Shown piece by piece: positions 5,883 to 14,745 of a DNA stretch of 20,101 nt; the stretch's first letter is position 1, and every line of letters begins with the position of its first letter. Both the position numbers and the translations under genes were made by a program. The notes below the pieces were generated by a model that was given only the letters and a program-made list of their open reading frames with translations, did not search any database and was not told the DNA's origin. Source of the stretch: an uncultured Barnesiella sp. (lineage in GTDB: Bacteria > Bacteroidota > Bacteroidia > Bacteroidales > Barnesiellaceae_A); contig CAJGDT010000008.1 in NCBI GenBank assembly GCA_904502265.1, positions 1 to 20,101 on the forward strand, read 5' to 3'.

Positions 5883-7223
5883 TTAGATAATACCCAAGCC
5901 CTTGACAAAGATGTAAAGGATGATGACCGGTGCTACGTAGCGCACGAGGATGAATAGAATGGGCAAAATCTTAACGGGTAACTTGCCGTAGTTGTTGATT
6001 TCGTTCTTGAAGAAATCGGGCTTCATGAACCAACCTACAAATATACAGGTAAAGAAACCACCCAAGGGCAAGAGAATGTTGGCTGAACCGAAGTCGTAGA
6101 TGTCGAACGTTGAGGTGAATGTGCGACCAAAGAGTTCGATGTTGAAGCCTACGAGGAGTGTTACCAAGCTGAGTACAATGGTAATACCAGTAGTGATGTA
6201 AGTGGCTACCTTGCGTGATAATTTGTGCTCTTCGCTAAGATAGGCAGTGAGTACTTCGTGGAACGAAATGGTAGAGGTGAGCGCTGCAAGTGCGATGAGT
6301 ACAAAGAAGATAGCCGACCATACAGGAGCCAAAGGCATACCTTTGAAAATCTCGGGCAGGGTGATGAAGATGAGGCTGGGACCTTCGGTAGGTTGCAATC
6401 CGGCGCTGAATACAGCGGGGAAGATAACCAAACCTGCCAAGGTAGCTACAAAGAGTGTGAGTAGCGATACACTCAACGAAGTGCCAATGAGGTTGGTCTT
6501 CTCATTGAAGTAAGAGGCGTAAGTAATCATACAACCCATACCCACTGATAGTGAGAAGAAAGCTTGTCCGGCCGCTTGGAAGAGCGTGTCACTAGAAAAT
6601 GCCTCCTTGAAGTCGGGGGTGAGGAAGAAACGATAACCCTCGGCAGCACCGGGCATGAAAGCTACACGGATAGCCATGAAGATGAGGATGACGAAGAGGA
6701 TGGGCATCATCACGTTAGATGCCTTTTCGATACCTTTCTCTACACCGCGTGCAATGATGAAGTGTGTGAGAAGGATGAAGACGATGGTGTAGACAATGGG
6801 CCAATGAGAAGCCTGGAATGTAGCGTATTGCTCGGCAAAGGGGATGCCACTGCTGTAGAGTGATCCGTTGATAGAGTTGACAAGATAGTCGAGTGACCAA
6901 CCGGCAATGACATAATAGTATCCTGAGATAAACAAGGCACAAAGGATGCCATTGAAGCCGAGTATTTGCCAAGGCTTAGAGAGTTCGCGGAAGCCACCAA
7001 CGGCATTTTTGTGAGTTTTGCGACCGATAGCAAATTCGCATAACATGACGGGAATGGCGATGATGAGAACGCATAGGAGATAAACAAGAAGGAACGCCGC
7101 ACCGCCATTTTCGCCGGCGAGGTAGGGGAAACGCCAAATACTGCCCAGTCCGATAGCACTACCGGCAGCAACAAGTATGGCGCTGAGTTTGCCTCCAAAC
7201 GAGGCACGATTTTCGGTACTCAT
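5883..7223 (-). CDS. Sodium-dependent transporter, SNF/LeuT family
   Basis: This is a 446-residue inner-membrane protein with about 11-12 hydrophobic segments, typical of bacterial neurotransmitter:sodium symporters. The unwound TM1 region reads AAGSAIGLGSIWRFPYL (19-35), matching the LeuT sodium and substrate site. The TM6-region segment AFFSLSVGMGCMITYASYF and the TM8 segment ALTSTISFHEV carry residues expected at the Na2 site. The role is Na+-coupled import of an amino acid or related amine; substrate identity is not readable. The ATG at 7223 gives the usual short cytoplasmic N-terminus before TM1. It stands between two hairpin terminators, so it is probably monocistronic. Only 34 bases separate its start from the GH97 terminator, so its promoter must be short or overlap that hairpin. 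Confidence 0.95.
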   Translation of the reverse strand: MSTENRASFGGKLSAILVAAGSAIGLGSIWRFPYLAGENGGAAFLLVYLLCVLIIAIPVMLCEFAIGRKTHKNAVGGFRELSKPWQILGFNGILCALFISGYYYVIAGWSLDYLVNSINGSLYSSGIPFAEQYATFQASHWPIVYTIVFILLTHFIIARGVEKGIEKASNVMMPILFVILIFMAIRVAFMPGAAEGYRFFLTPDFKEAFSSDTLFQAAGQAFFSLSVGMGCMITYASYFNEKTNLIGTSLSVSLLTLFVATLAGLVIFPAVFSAGLQPTEGPSLIFITLPEIFKGMPLAPVWSAIFFVLIALAALTSTISFHEVLTAYLSEEHKLSRKVATYITTGITIVLSLVTLLVGFNIELFGRTFTSTFDIYDFGSANILLPLGGFFTCIFVGWFMKPDFFKNEINNYGKLPVKILPILFILVRYVAPVIILYIFVKGLGII

Positions 7224-7257
7224 AGGTGTTTGGTTTTGTTTGGTTGTAAAACTAAAA

Positions 7258-7285
7258 GAAGCCGAGCATGGAAGTGCTCAGCTCC
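7258..7285 (-). terminator. Hairpin terminator after the GH97 gene
   Basis: Arms 7258-7268 and 7275-7285 form 11 pairs around a 6-base loop in the - strand RNA, two of them U-G or G-U (7259/7284, 7263/7280). In the + strand RNA those two would be A/C mismatches. TTTTAGTTTT follows on the - strand. The hairpin begins 17 bases after the GH97 stop. Confidence 0.75.
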
Positions 7286-7302
7286 TTTTATAATATGTTC
7301 AA

Positions 7303-9465
7303 TTAGGGTTTGAGGTTTTTCAATTTCTTGTCGGCGTCGGTAGCGGGACGGATGCTGATGGCGAAACCACCACCGCGAGCCATCTTAACCTTGATGCTTG
7401 ACTTGCTTGTAACGATACCTGTTGTAATCTTGTAAGAGTCGGGGTTTGTAGCATAGTCGGCATCTTTACCATCGGCATAGAGTGTTGCAACGTATCGAGT
7501 ATCTTTGTCAAGGAAGTCGAAGTCAACTTCCAATGTGCGTTGTTCCTCGTTGGTAACAGCACCTACATACCAGTTTTCGGCACCTTTCTCTTTGCGAGCA
7601 GCGAGGATATATTGACCCGGCTCGGCAGCGAGGTAGCGCGACTCGTCCCAGTCAACTGCTACGTCTTTGATGAATTGGAAGGCATCCATATACATCTCGT
7701 AGTGTTCGGGGAGGTCGGCAGCCATTTGCAAGGGTGAGTACAAGGTAACGTAGAGAGCCAATTGGTTACAAATAGTACTGTTGCAGTATGAGGGGTTTTC
7801 GGGGTTAATCTTTGAGATATCCATTACAAACACACCGGGAGTGTAGTCCATGGGACCACCTTGCAAGCGGGTGAAGGGGAGGATAGTAACGTGGTGGGGA
7901 TGTGTGCCACCGAAGGCTTGGTACTCGGTACCGCGAGCCGACTCGTTACCAATCAAGTTGGGGTATGTACGGCAAAGACCAGTGGGGCGTACAGCTTCGT
8001 GAGCATTTACCATTACCTTGTGCTTGGCAGCCTCGGTGATAGCGTAGAGGTAGTGGTTGTTGCACCATTGACCGTAGTGGTATTCGCCACGGGGGAGCAT
8101 GTCGCCTACATAACCACTCTTGATAGAGTTGTAGCCATATTTTTCCATCAACTCAAATGCAGCATCCATGTGGCGCTCGTAGTTGCGAGTAGAGCCTGAT
8201 GTCTCGTGGTGCATCATGAGGCGCACGCCTTTGCTGTGAGCATAGTCGTTGAGCATTTGAATGTCGAAGTCGGGGTAGGGGGTAACGAAATCAAATACAT
8301 AGTCTTTGGTCTTACCGGCCCAGTCTTCCCAACCGATGTTCCAACCCTCGACAAGCACTTGGTCAAATCCGTGTTCGGCAGCAAAGTCGATGTAGCGCAT
8401 TACATTCTCGTTGTTGGCACCGTGGCGACCGTTGGGAGTAGCAGTAGCGTAGTCAATTTTGTCGATTTGAACTTGGGGGAGGTCGGTGTAAGCCCAAGAG
8501 CTCTTGCCGGTAATCATTTCCCACCATACACCTACATACTTAACGGGCTTGATCCAAGAGGTATCCTCGATTTTGCAAGGCTCGTTGAGGTTGAGAATGA
8601 GGTTTGATGCAAGAATGTCGCAAGCGTTGTCGCTCACCATGACAGTACGCCAAGGCGACTTGCAAGGGGCTTGCATGTAACCTTTGTGACCGCGAGCATC
8701 GGGTGTGAGCCAAGAGCGGAAAACAAGGCGTTTCTCGTCGAGATCGAGGTGCATACAAGCATAGTCTACCAATGCAGCCTCGTGGATATTGAGGTAGATA
8801 CCTTCGTCGGTTTTGAGTTGGAGAGAGGTTTGTACACCAGTCTTAGAGAAGGCAGTTTGTGATGAGTTGCCTGTATAAGCCTTGTCAAAGAGGTCGTTAA
8901 TTTGAGTAAGGCGCGAGATAGTGTAGTCGTACTCTTGTGTGTCGTAGTCACCGGGAATCCAATATGCAGTGTGGTTGCCGGTCATGGCAAACTCGGTGTA
9001 CTCTTCCTTGATAGTGAAGTATGTGAGGTTGTCTTGCTCGGGGAATTCGTAGCGGAAACCCACACCATCGTCGTATACGCGGAAGCGAATGGTGAGCAAG
9101 CGATGAGCCTCGTTGTCGGCTTTTCCGGGGATGGTTTGTTGGAGTTTAACCTCCATTTCGTTATAGTTATTGCGAATGGTGCTTGTTTCGCCCCAAACAG
9201 GAGTCCAAGTCTCATCGAAAGAAGAACGATTGACGCTGATAACGTCGAAATTGTCGATGAGCGAATAGTCGCTGATGAGTTCAAGACCCAATCGGCTGGG
9301 ATTGATAATGGGTTGTCCTTTGTACTCTACATTGTAATAGGGAATACCGTCGACAACATCGAACTCCACAGCAACATTGCCATTGGGCGATGCTTGCTTT
9401 TCCTTAGCTTGTACCATGCCAGCACAGCATGCGAGAGCCAAGAGTAAGATTGCAGTTTTTTTCAT
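7303..9465 (-). CDS. susB: Secreted GH97 alpha-glucosidase, SusB-like (inverting type)
   Basis: The 720-residue protein has a signal peptide (MKKTAILLLALACC..., cleavage likely after Val-Gln-Ala20). It has the GH97 architecture: an N-terminal beta-sandwich to about residue 300, a central (beta/alpha)8 barrel with VGVWWEM (311-317) and VEGWNIGWEDW (372-382), and a C-terminal beta domain. Glutamates 421 (in HHETSGS), 490 (in NAHEAV), 508 and 514 (in GNESARGTEY) match SusB 439, 508, 526 and 532 as I recall them, at one constant offset of 18. These are the bases, a calcium ligand and the acid of the inverting mechanism. Retaining GH97 galactosidases have an aspartate nucleophile instead, so alpha-glucosidase is favoured. 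It would release glucose from starch-like oligosaccharides in the periplasm. No SusC/SusD pair or other glycosidase is nearby. The EEP gene lies 51 bases upstream on the same strand. Confidence 0.92.
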   Translation of the reverse strand: MKKTAILLLALACCAGMVQAKEKQASPNGNVAVEFDVVDGIPYYNVEYKGQPIINPSRLGLELISDYSLIDNFDVISVNRSSFDETWTPVWGETSTIRNNYNEMEVKLQQTIPGKADNEAHRLLTIRFRVYDDGVGFRYEFPEQDNLTYFTIKEEYTEFAMTGNHTAYWIPGDYDTQEYDYTISRLTQINDLFDKAYTGNSSQTAFSKTGVQTSLQLKTDEGIYLNIHEAALVDYACMHLDLDEKRLVFRSWLTPDARGHKGYMQAPCKSPWRTVMVSDNACDILASNLILNLNEPCKIEDTSWIKPVKYVGVWWEMITGKSSWAYTDLPQVQIDKIDYATATPNGRHGANNENVMRYIDFAAEHGFDQVLVEGWNIGWEDWAGKTKDYVFDFVTPYPDFDIQMLNDYAHSKGVRLMMHHETSGSTRNYERHMDAAFELMEKYGYNSIKSGYVGDMLPRGEYHYGQWCNNHYLYAITEAAKHKVMVNAHEAVRPTGLCRTYPNLIGNESARGTEYQAFGGTHPHHVTILPFTRLQGGPMDYTPGVFVMDISKINPENPSYCNSTICNQLALYVTLYSPLQMAADLPEHYEMYMDAFQFIKDVAVDWDESRYLAAEPGQYILAARKEKGAENWYVGAVTNEEQRTLEVDFDFLDKDTRYVATLYADGKDADYATNPDSYKITTGIVTSKSSIKVKMARGGGFAISIRPATDADKKLKNLKP

Positions 9466-9516
9466 TGCAGGGTTGTTTTTAAGATATTATTGTTTTTTGA
9501 ATTGTCATGGATGATC

Positions 9517-10557
9517 TTACTGAGCGATTTTAGCTAAGTAGATTAGTACGGGGAAGTGGTCGCTGTAACCATTGAGGTATCGACCCGATGCGTGTGTGCG
9601 CTTGGGATAACCCTTATACTTGCCACTCACTTGTTTCAAGAAGTCTTTGTTGAAAATTTCAGACTTGAAGTATTTGAGTGTAGAGCGGTCGTTGCCCACG
9701 AGATTGGCCGATACGATAATTTGGTCGAAGAGATTCCATCGGCCTTGGTATCCGAGTGTACCGTAGCCTTTCTCATGTAGGCGCCACATGGTGTTAAAAT
9801 ATCCACCTGCTACAACATCCTCGGGATCCTTGACAGCGCCGAGTACAGTGGCACAGCTCTTGTTGTCGGGGTCGTCGTTGAGGTCGCCCATGATTATAAC
9901 CTTAGAGTTGGGGTCGGCAGCGATAACCGAGTCGGCCAAATGGCGCGAGAGGGCGGCAGCCGCTTCGCGACGGCAACGTGACTGTTCCTCACCACCGAGA
10001 CGCGAAGGCCAGTGGTTGACAATGATGTGAACGCGCTCACCTGCCAATCGACCACTGACAAGGAGTTGGTCGCGAGTGAGGGTGTTGGGAGAGCATTCGA
10101 TATGAAGGCGTACGCTGATGGCAGTGTCGACCTCAAATTGATCGCGATCATATAGCATACCCACATCAACGCCACGACGGTCGGGGCTATCGAAGTGTAC
10201 GATGTCGTAGTTGCGAGAGGCCAATTCGTTGGTCTTGATAAGGTCTTCGAGTACTTGACGATTTTCAATCTCGCTCACACCGATAACAGCCGGTCCGTTG
10301 GGGCAGAACTTGTCGGTACCGAGTTTGCTAATGGCATATGCCATGTTCTTGAGCTTGTTGGTGTACTTGAGCGAACCCCAACGATAGTTGCCATCGGGCA
10401 AGAACTCCTCGTCGTTGGTGTTGGGGTCATTGATTGTATCGAATAGATTTTCAAGGTTGTAAAAGGCAACTGAGTATACTGCAACCTTGTTTTGTTGAGC
10501 GAAGGCGGTTGCAGAAAGTAAGATGCTCATAATGAGCAATGTTGTTATTCGTTTCAT
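9517..10557 (-). CDS. Secreted endonuclease/exonuclease/phosphatase (EEP) family protein
   Basis: The 346-residue protein has a signal peptide (MKRITTLLIMSIL..., cleavage likely after Ala-Phe-Ala20), so it acts in the periplasm or outside. The metal-dependent phosphodiesterase fold of the DNase I family is clear. Asn34 lies in FYNLENLFD, Glu96 in GVSEIENR, His182 in NHWPSR, Asp225 and Asn227 in GDLNDDP, and Asp333-His334 in YSDHFPV. All expected catalytic and metal residues are present. The substrate may be extracellular DNA or RNA, a nucleotide, or another phosphodiester. It is divergent from the TonB-dependent receptor operon across a 273-base gap. EEP proteins of this kind are, as I recall, often encoded beside DUF5689-type lipoproteins and such receptors, so a shared function is likely. 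It could also be cotranscribed with the GH97 gene downstream. Confidence 0.93.
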   Translation of the reverse strand: MKRITTLLIMSILLSATAFAQQNKVAVYSVAFYNLENLFDTINDPNTNDEEFLPDGNYRWGSLKYTNKLKNMAYAISKLGTDKFCPNGPAVIGVSEIENRQVLEDLIKTNELASRNYDIVHFDSPDRRGVDVGMLYDRDQFEVDTAISVRLHIECSPNTLTRDQLLVSGRLAGERVHIIVNHWPSRLGGEEQSRCRREAAAALSRHLADSVIAADPNSKVIIMGDLNDDPDNKSCATVLGAVKDPEDVVAGGYFNTMWRLHEKGYGTLGYQGRWNLFDQIIVSANLVGNDRSTLKYFKSEIFNKDFLKQVSGKYKGYPKRTHASGRYLNGYSDHFPVLIYLAKIAQ

Positions 10558-10688
10558 AATTTGCTGAAATAAATAGTCTATTTGGGGTGTAAATATACAT
10601 TTTTATTATGATATAAATCTACTTTATGGTGTTAAAAATGTTGCTTGCAGTGTGCGTTGTGGTATATAGAAATTTCAAGAAAATGTAA

Positions 10689-10720
10689 TTGGATAAGTAA
10701 AAAATTTTTCTTTAATTTGC
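10689..10720 (+). promoter_or_regulatory. Candidate promoter of the TonB-dependent receptor operon
   Basis: TTGG at 10689-10692 (the TTG lies at 10689-10691) and TAATTTGC at 10713-10720 are separated by 20 bases. This resembles the Bacteroidota -33 TTTG / -7 TAnnTTTG arrangement with one base missing in the -7 box. Transcription would start near 10726, giving a leader of about 105 bases that includes the inverted repeat at 10734-10769. Confidence 0.4.
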
Positions 10721-10733
10721 ATTCATGTTTATG

Positions 10734-10769
10734 TGCCATATTATGCCCTAAAGAGAAAATAATATGGTA
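10734..10769 (+). promoter_or_regulatory. Inverted repeat in the leader of the receptor operon
   Basis: CCATATTAT (10736-10744) and ATAATATGG (10759-10767) are a perfect 9-base inverted repeat with 14 bases between the arms. One G-U and one T-A pair extend it to 11 pairs. It lies just downstream of the candidate promoter and 61 bases before the receptor ATG. It could be a protein-binding operator or a 5' leader hairpin; the A/T-rich arms make the operator reading at least as likely. Confidence 0.55.
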
Positions 10770-10830
10770 TATAAGAGAGAAAATAAAGAAAATAAATATA
10801 TCGAAACACCTAAAAATTAAAGAATTCCTT

Positions 10831-13734
10831 ATGAAGAGAAATTTCTTGACAGCAGGACTTGTGACTGTTGTGCTTGCATTGCCCATGCAGGCCGGCATTG
10901 TCAGAGGTACTGTAATCGATGGCGCAACAAACCAGCCCGTAGCGGGTGTTGTGGTATCGACAAGCGGTGGTAGTATTGTAGCTACAACGGCTGCCGATGG
11001 CACTTATGTGCTACAAGGCGTAGAAGAGGGCAACGGCGTGATAGCCATATATGGTGAAGACTACGCAATGCAATCGGTTGATGTAACCGTAACTCAAACC
11101 CCTCTTACATTGAATGTTGAGGTAGAACCCGCAGCGAGTGATCGTACTATAGTAGTTGAAGAAACGCAAGCGGCTCGCGAAGAGAATACCTTGCTCTTTG
11201 ATGAGTCGATGCTCGAGGATGAGGGTGCAACATCGAGCCAATCGGTGGCCTACTTGGCAGGCTCGTCGGATGATGTATTCTTGAGTGCATCGAGCTATGT
11301 GTTCAGCCCCATGCGATTCTCGATACGTGGATATGATCAACGTGACCAAGTGACCTATATCAATGGTATAGATTTTACAGACACTGAACGTGGACGTTTC
11401 AACTATTCGAGCTTGGGCGGATTGAATAATGCTACACGCAACAAAGATGTGGTACATGGCTTGGAAGCTCCCGGCTTTGGTTATGGCTCGCTCACAGGTG
11501 CAACCAATATCAATACGTTGGCTGCAGACTATGCTGCAGGTTCGCAAGTAGGCTTGGCCTATACCAATCGTGCCTACAACTTGCGTGCACAAGCTACCTA
11601 CGCAACCGGTTTGATGAACAATGGTTGGGCATTTACCGGTTCGGTAGTGTATCGTTGGGCCGAAAAGGGTCGTGCCGAAGGTACATCATACAGTTCGTTG
11701 GGTTATTTCTTTGCAGCTCAAAAGATATGGGAGAACCATAGCCTCGCCTTGACAGCGTGGAACTCGCACACCGAGCGTGGTCAATCGAGCGCTTCGACTC
11801 AAGAGGTGTATGACTATCGTGGTATATACTATAACTCGTATTGGGGTTATCAAGATGGTAAGGTGCGCAATTCGCGTATTGTGAAGAGTATGGACCCCAC
11901 CGTGTTGTTGAACTATATATGGGATATAGACAACGAGAGTAACTTGAAGATAGGCGCAGCATATCACTATAATATGTATAGCAATAGTGCGTTGTCGTTC
12001 TACAATGCTCCCGATCCTCGTCCCGACTACTATCGCAACTTGCCCAGCTTCCAATATACCAATTTGGGTGTAAATGGCCCTACAGACACAGAGGACCCCA
12101 ACTATGGATATGTAAATACACAAGTGTATGATTATCTTGATGAGCAATGGCGCAACAACAATACCGACTATACCCAGATAAACTGGGATGCGTTGTATCG
12201 TGCCAACTACTTGAATAATGTGGCAAGCCCCAATGCCAGCGCACACTACATGGTGGAGCGCCGTCACAACGACTTGATGGAGGCTGCCATGAATGCATTG
12301 TATACCAATCAACTTACCGACCAATTGAAATTGACAGCCGGTATCAATGCCAAGTATGGCTTGGGTATGCACTACAAGACTGTAGACGACTTGTTGGGTG
12401 GTAATCAATGGATTGATATCGACCAATTTGCCGAGCGCGACTTTGCCAACAATGCTATAATTATACAAAACGACCTCGACAACCCCAACCGAGTGGTGAA
12501 GGTAGGCGATGTGTTTGGTTATAACTACAATATGCACGTTGTGAAGGGTTCGGCTTTTGTCGACAACTTCTGGAATACACGCTTGTTTGACATCTACTAT
12601 GCCGTAGCGTTGAACTATACACAATTCCAACGCGAGGGTTTGATGCGCAATGGTCGTGCCCAGGTGATAGGTGCTAAATCAAAGGGTTATGGCTTCTGTG
12701 CTATGTTCCTTGACCCCAGCATCAAAGCAGGTTTGACCTGGAAAGCCGATGCACACAACCGTGTGTTTGCCAACGTGTTGGCCGAAAGCCGCGCACCGCT
12801 GCCTTCGTATAGCTATGTAGCACCTCGTGTAAAGGATACACTCATCCCCGGCTTGCAATCGGAGAAGGTGTTGTCGTATGACGTGAACTGGGTGTTTAAC
12901 TACCCCGGTGTGAAGGGTCGTGTGACATTGTTCCAAACACACATGATAGATGGAACCGAGAGCACAGGCTTCTATAACGATGAGTTCCGCACTTACGTAA
13001 ACCATACACTTACCGGCGTAGACCGCATCTTCCGCGGTATCGAGTTGGGTATTGATGTAGAGTTGGGTGCCGGATTCTCAATCGAAGCCGCTGCTAATAT
13101 AGGTGACTATCGTTATACCAGCGACTGTATGGGAGTGATGAGCGCCGAGAATGGATGTAACCTCTTTACCGGCGAGTTGCCTACCGACCTCTCGGAGACA
13201 ACCGATATCGTAGAGAAGGTGTATACCAAGGGCTTGATGGTATCGAATGGTCCTCAAATCGCATCGAGCATTACTCTCGACTACTTCCACTCGTCGATGT
13301 GGTTTGCCGACATTACCTTGTCGTACTATGACAAGAACTATCTCGACTTCTCGCCCGCGCGTCGTACCCACATGAACATGGTGGGTGGCGAGTATCCCGA
13401 CAAGTTGGGTAATAAGATTAAATATGATGGCTATACCAGTGAGACTTATCGTATATTGGGTAAGCAAGAGCGCTTGAAAGGCGGCTTCTTGTTGGATGCC
13501 TCGGTAGGTAAGGTATTGTACTTCAACAATCGTGCCCAATCGTTGAATATCAACTTGAGCTTGAATAACTTATTGAATAATACCAGCATGGTGACAGGTG
13601 GCTATCAACAATCGCGATTGAGCCGCGACACCAAGGCAGCCGGTCGTCCTATTCAAGCCGTTGACAAATTCCCCAACCGCTACTACTATGCATGGGGCTT
13701 CAATATGTTCTTGAACGTAGCATATAAGTTCTAA
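10831..13734 (+). CDS. TonB-dependent outer-membrane receptor with carboxypeptidase-regulatory-like domain
   Basis: The 967-residue protein starts at the ATG at 10831, which gives an immediate signal peptide (MKRNFLTAGLVTVVLAL..., cleavage near Met-Gln-Ala21). An in-frame ATG at 10645 would add 62 basic, non-signal residues and is rejected. Residues about 22-100 form the CarboxypepD_reg-like beta-sandwich (IVRGTVIDGATNQPVAGVVV). The plug follows, with FSIRGYDQRDQVTYINGIDF (163-182) and GYGSLTGATNINTL (217-230). The rest is a beta-barrel rich in Tyr, Asn and Asp, ending in the outer-membrane C-terminal signature with terminal Phe (NVAYKF). It imports a large ligand using TonB energy. No SusD-like partner follows; two lipoproteins do, the first 30 bases downstream, so these three genes form an operon. 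The EEP gene diverges upstream. The ligand is unknown. Confidence 0.93.
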   Translation: MKRNFLTAGLVTVVLALPMQAGIVRGTVIDGATNQPVAGVVVSTSGGSIVATTAADGTYVLQGVEEGNGVIAIYGEDYAMQSVDVTVTQTPLTLNVEVEPAASDRTIVVEETQAAREENTLLFDESMLEDEGATSSQSVAYLAGSSDDVFLSASSYVFSPMRFSIRGYDQRDQVTYINGIDFTDTERGRFNYSSLGGLNNATRNKDVVHGLEAPGFGYGSLTGATNINTLAADYAAGSQVGLAYTNRAYNLRAQATYATGLMNNGWAFTGSVVYRWAEKGRAEGTSYSSLGYFFAAQKIWENHSLALTAWNSHTERGQSSASTQEVYDYRGIYYNSYWGYQDGKVRNSRIVKSMDPTVLLNYIWDIDNESNLKIGAAYHYNMYSNSALSFYNAPDPRPDYYRNLPSFQYTNLGVNGPTDTEDPNYGYVNTQVYDYLDEQWRNNNTDYTQINWDALYRANYLNNVASPNASAHYMVERRHNDLMEAAMNALYTNQLTDQLKLTAGINAKYGLGMHYKTVDDLLGGNQWIDIDQFAERDFANNAIIIQNDLDNPNRVVKVGDVFGYNYNMHVVKGSAFVDNFWNTRLFDIYYAVALNYTQFQREGLMRNGRAQVIGAKSKGYGFCAMFLDPSIKAGLTWKADAHNRVFANVLAESRAPLPSYSYVAPRVKDTLIPGLQSEKVLSYDVNWVFNYPGVKGRVTLFQTHMIDGTESTGFYNDEFRTYVNHTLTGVDRIFRGIELGIDVELGAGFSIEAAANIGDYRYTSDCMGVMSAENGCNLFTGELPTDLSETTDIVEKVYTKGLMVSNGPQIASSITLDYFHSSMWFADITLSYYDKNYLDFSPARRTHMNMVGGEYPDKLGNKIKYDGYTSETYRILGKQERLKGGFLLDASVGKVLYFNNRAQSLNINLSLNNLLNNTSMVTGGYQQSRLSRDTKAAGRPIQAVDKFPNRYYYAWGFNMFLNVAYKF

Positions 13735-13764
13735 TAGAGTGATACATATAAAACCATAAGAGAT

Positions 13765-14706
13765 ATGATACAGAAAAAATATATATGGGCAGCGGTTGCC
13801 TTACTTGCTATTGGAATGAGCAGTTGTGCCAAGTATGATCCCGTACCCGAGGATAAAGGTATATTGACTGAGGCAGAGGCCGATGCCTTGACACCGACAA
13901 TGTCGATAGCAGACTTCAAGTCGACCTTCGATGTTAAAGACTCGCTCTTTACCATTAACTATGTCGATACCGAGAGTAACCTATATGTGCGCGGTAGAGT
14001 AATTACCAGCGATGAGAGTGGTAACATCTACAAGTATCTGATTATTCAAGATACCGAAAGCGGCGATGCGTTGAAAGTGAGTGTCGATGCCGGTAGTTTG
14101 TCGGGTGCAATACCCATGGGACAAGAGATTGTTATCAACTGCAAAGGTCTTGTAGTGGGTCGTTATGCCGACATGGCGCAGTTGGGTGTAGAAACTTATA
14201 ACACCTCTAAGGGCCGTATAGAGCCGGGTCGTATTCCCTTTACCGAGTTTATGGCTCGTGTGCAGTTTGTCGGCAAGCCCGATGTGAGCAAGATCTTGTG
14301 CGATACGATGACTATAGCCGAGCTAAACTCACGTATCGATGATGAAACACTCTATGGCCGACTTGTGTATATCGAGAATGTACACTTTACCGGCTATGGT
14401 GATGATGGCGAGCGATTGAAAGAAGCTGACAAGATATTTGCCCCCTCGACATATAGTCCCACATTGCAATACAACATCGGTTATCCTCAATCGCGTCAGA
14501 TAGCCGATAGTAATGGCAATATAGCCTACTTGTCGACCAGCGAGTATGCTCGCTTTGCCGACTATAAGTTGCCCGCCAGCAGTGTGTGGGGTAACATTGT
14601 AGCGATAGCTGCTTACTACCAAGACAAGGCCGATAGAGATGGCGAGTTGCAATTGACTATTCGCTCGCTCGAAGACCTTGAGGGCTTCTTTACTGCCAAT
14701 GAGTAA
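13765..14706 (+). CDS. DUF5689-like lipoprotein (OB-fold-like surface protein)
   Basis: The 313-residue protein has a lipoprotein signal: a hydrophobic stretch ending in Met-Ser-Ser-Cys, with Cys21 as the lipid anchor. The features I associate with the DUF5689 family are present. A helix-like SIADFKSTF precedes YVRGRVITSDESGNIYKYLIIQD, then GQEIVINCKGLVVGRYADMAQLG. This is a beta-barrel pattern resembling OB-folds, roughly residues 45-155. The C-terminal half (160-313) includes a second beta-rich region with VYIENVHFTGYG and WGNIVAIAAYYQ. Such proteins sit beside TonB-dependent receptors and EEP phosphodiesterases in Bacteroidota, as here. It is probably displayed on the outer membrane as a ligand-binding partner of the receptor. 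OB-like folds often bind nucleic acids or sugars; which applies is unknown. It starts 30 bases after the receptor stop, with the next gene 39 bases after its own stop. Confidence 0.82.
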   Translation: MIQKKYIWAAVALLAIGMSSCAKYDPVPEDKGILTEAEADALTPTMSIADFKSTFDVKDSLFTINYVDTESNLYVRGRVITSDESGNIYKYLIIQDTESGDALKVSVDAGSLSGAIPMGQEIVINCKGLVVGRYADMAQLGVETYNTSKGRIEPGRIPFTEFMARVQFVGKPDVSKILCDTMTIAELNSRIDDETLYGRLVYIENVHFTGYGDDGERLKEADKIFAPSTYSPTLQYNIGYPQSRQIADSNGNIAYLSTSEYARFADYKLPASSVWGNIVAIAAYYQDKADRDGELQLTIRSLEDLEGFFTANE

Positions 14707-14745
14707 CAACAAGTATAAGTAATAACCAATTAAATAAAAACAACA

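Noticed and set aside
10645..10830. In-frame 62-residue N-terminal extension of the TonB-dependent receptor
   Set aside because: The extension is basic, Cys/Lys/Ile-rich and not a signal peptide. The Met at 10831 begins a proper signal peptide, and the upstream DNA carries the candidate promoter and the inverted repeat.
11686..12630. Long open frame (314 codons) on the - strand inside the receptor gene
   Set aside because: It lies fully antisense to a clear receptor with family motifs. Its product has no recognisable domain, and it reflects the codon bias of the real gene.
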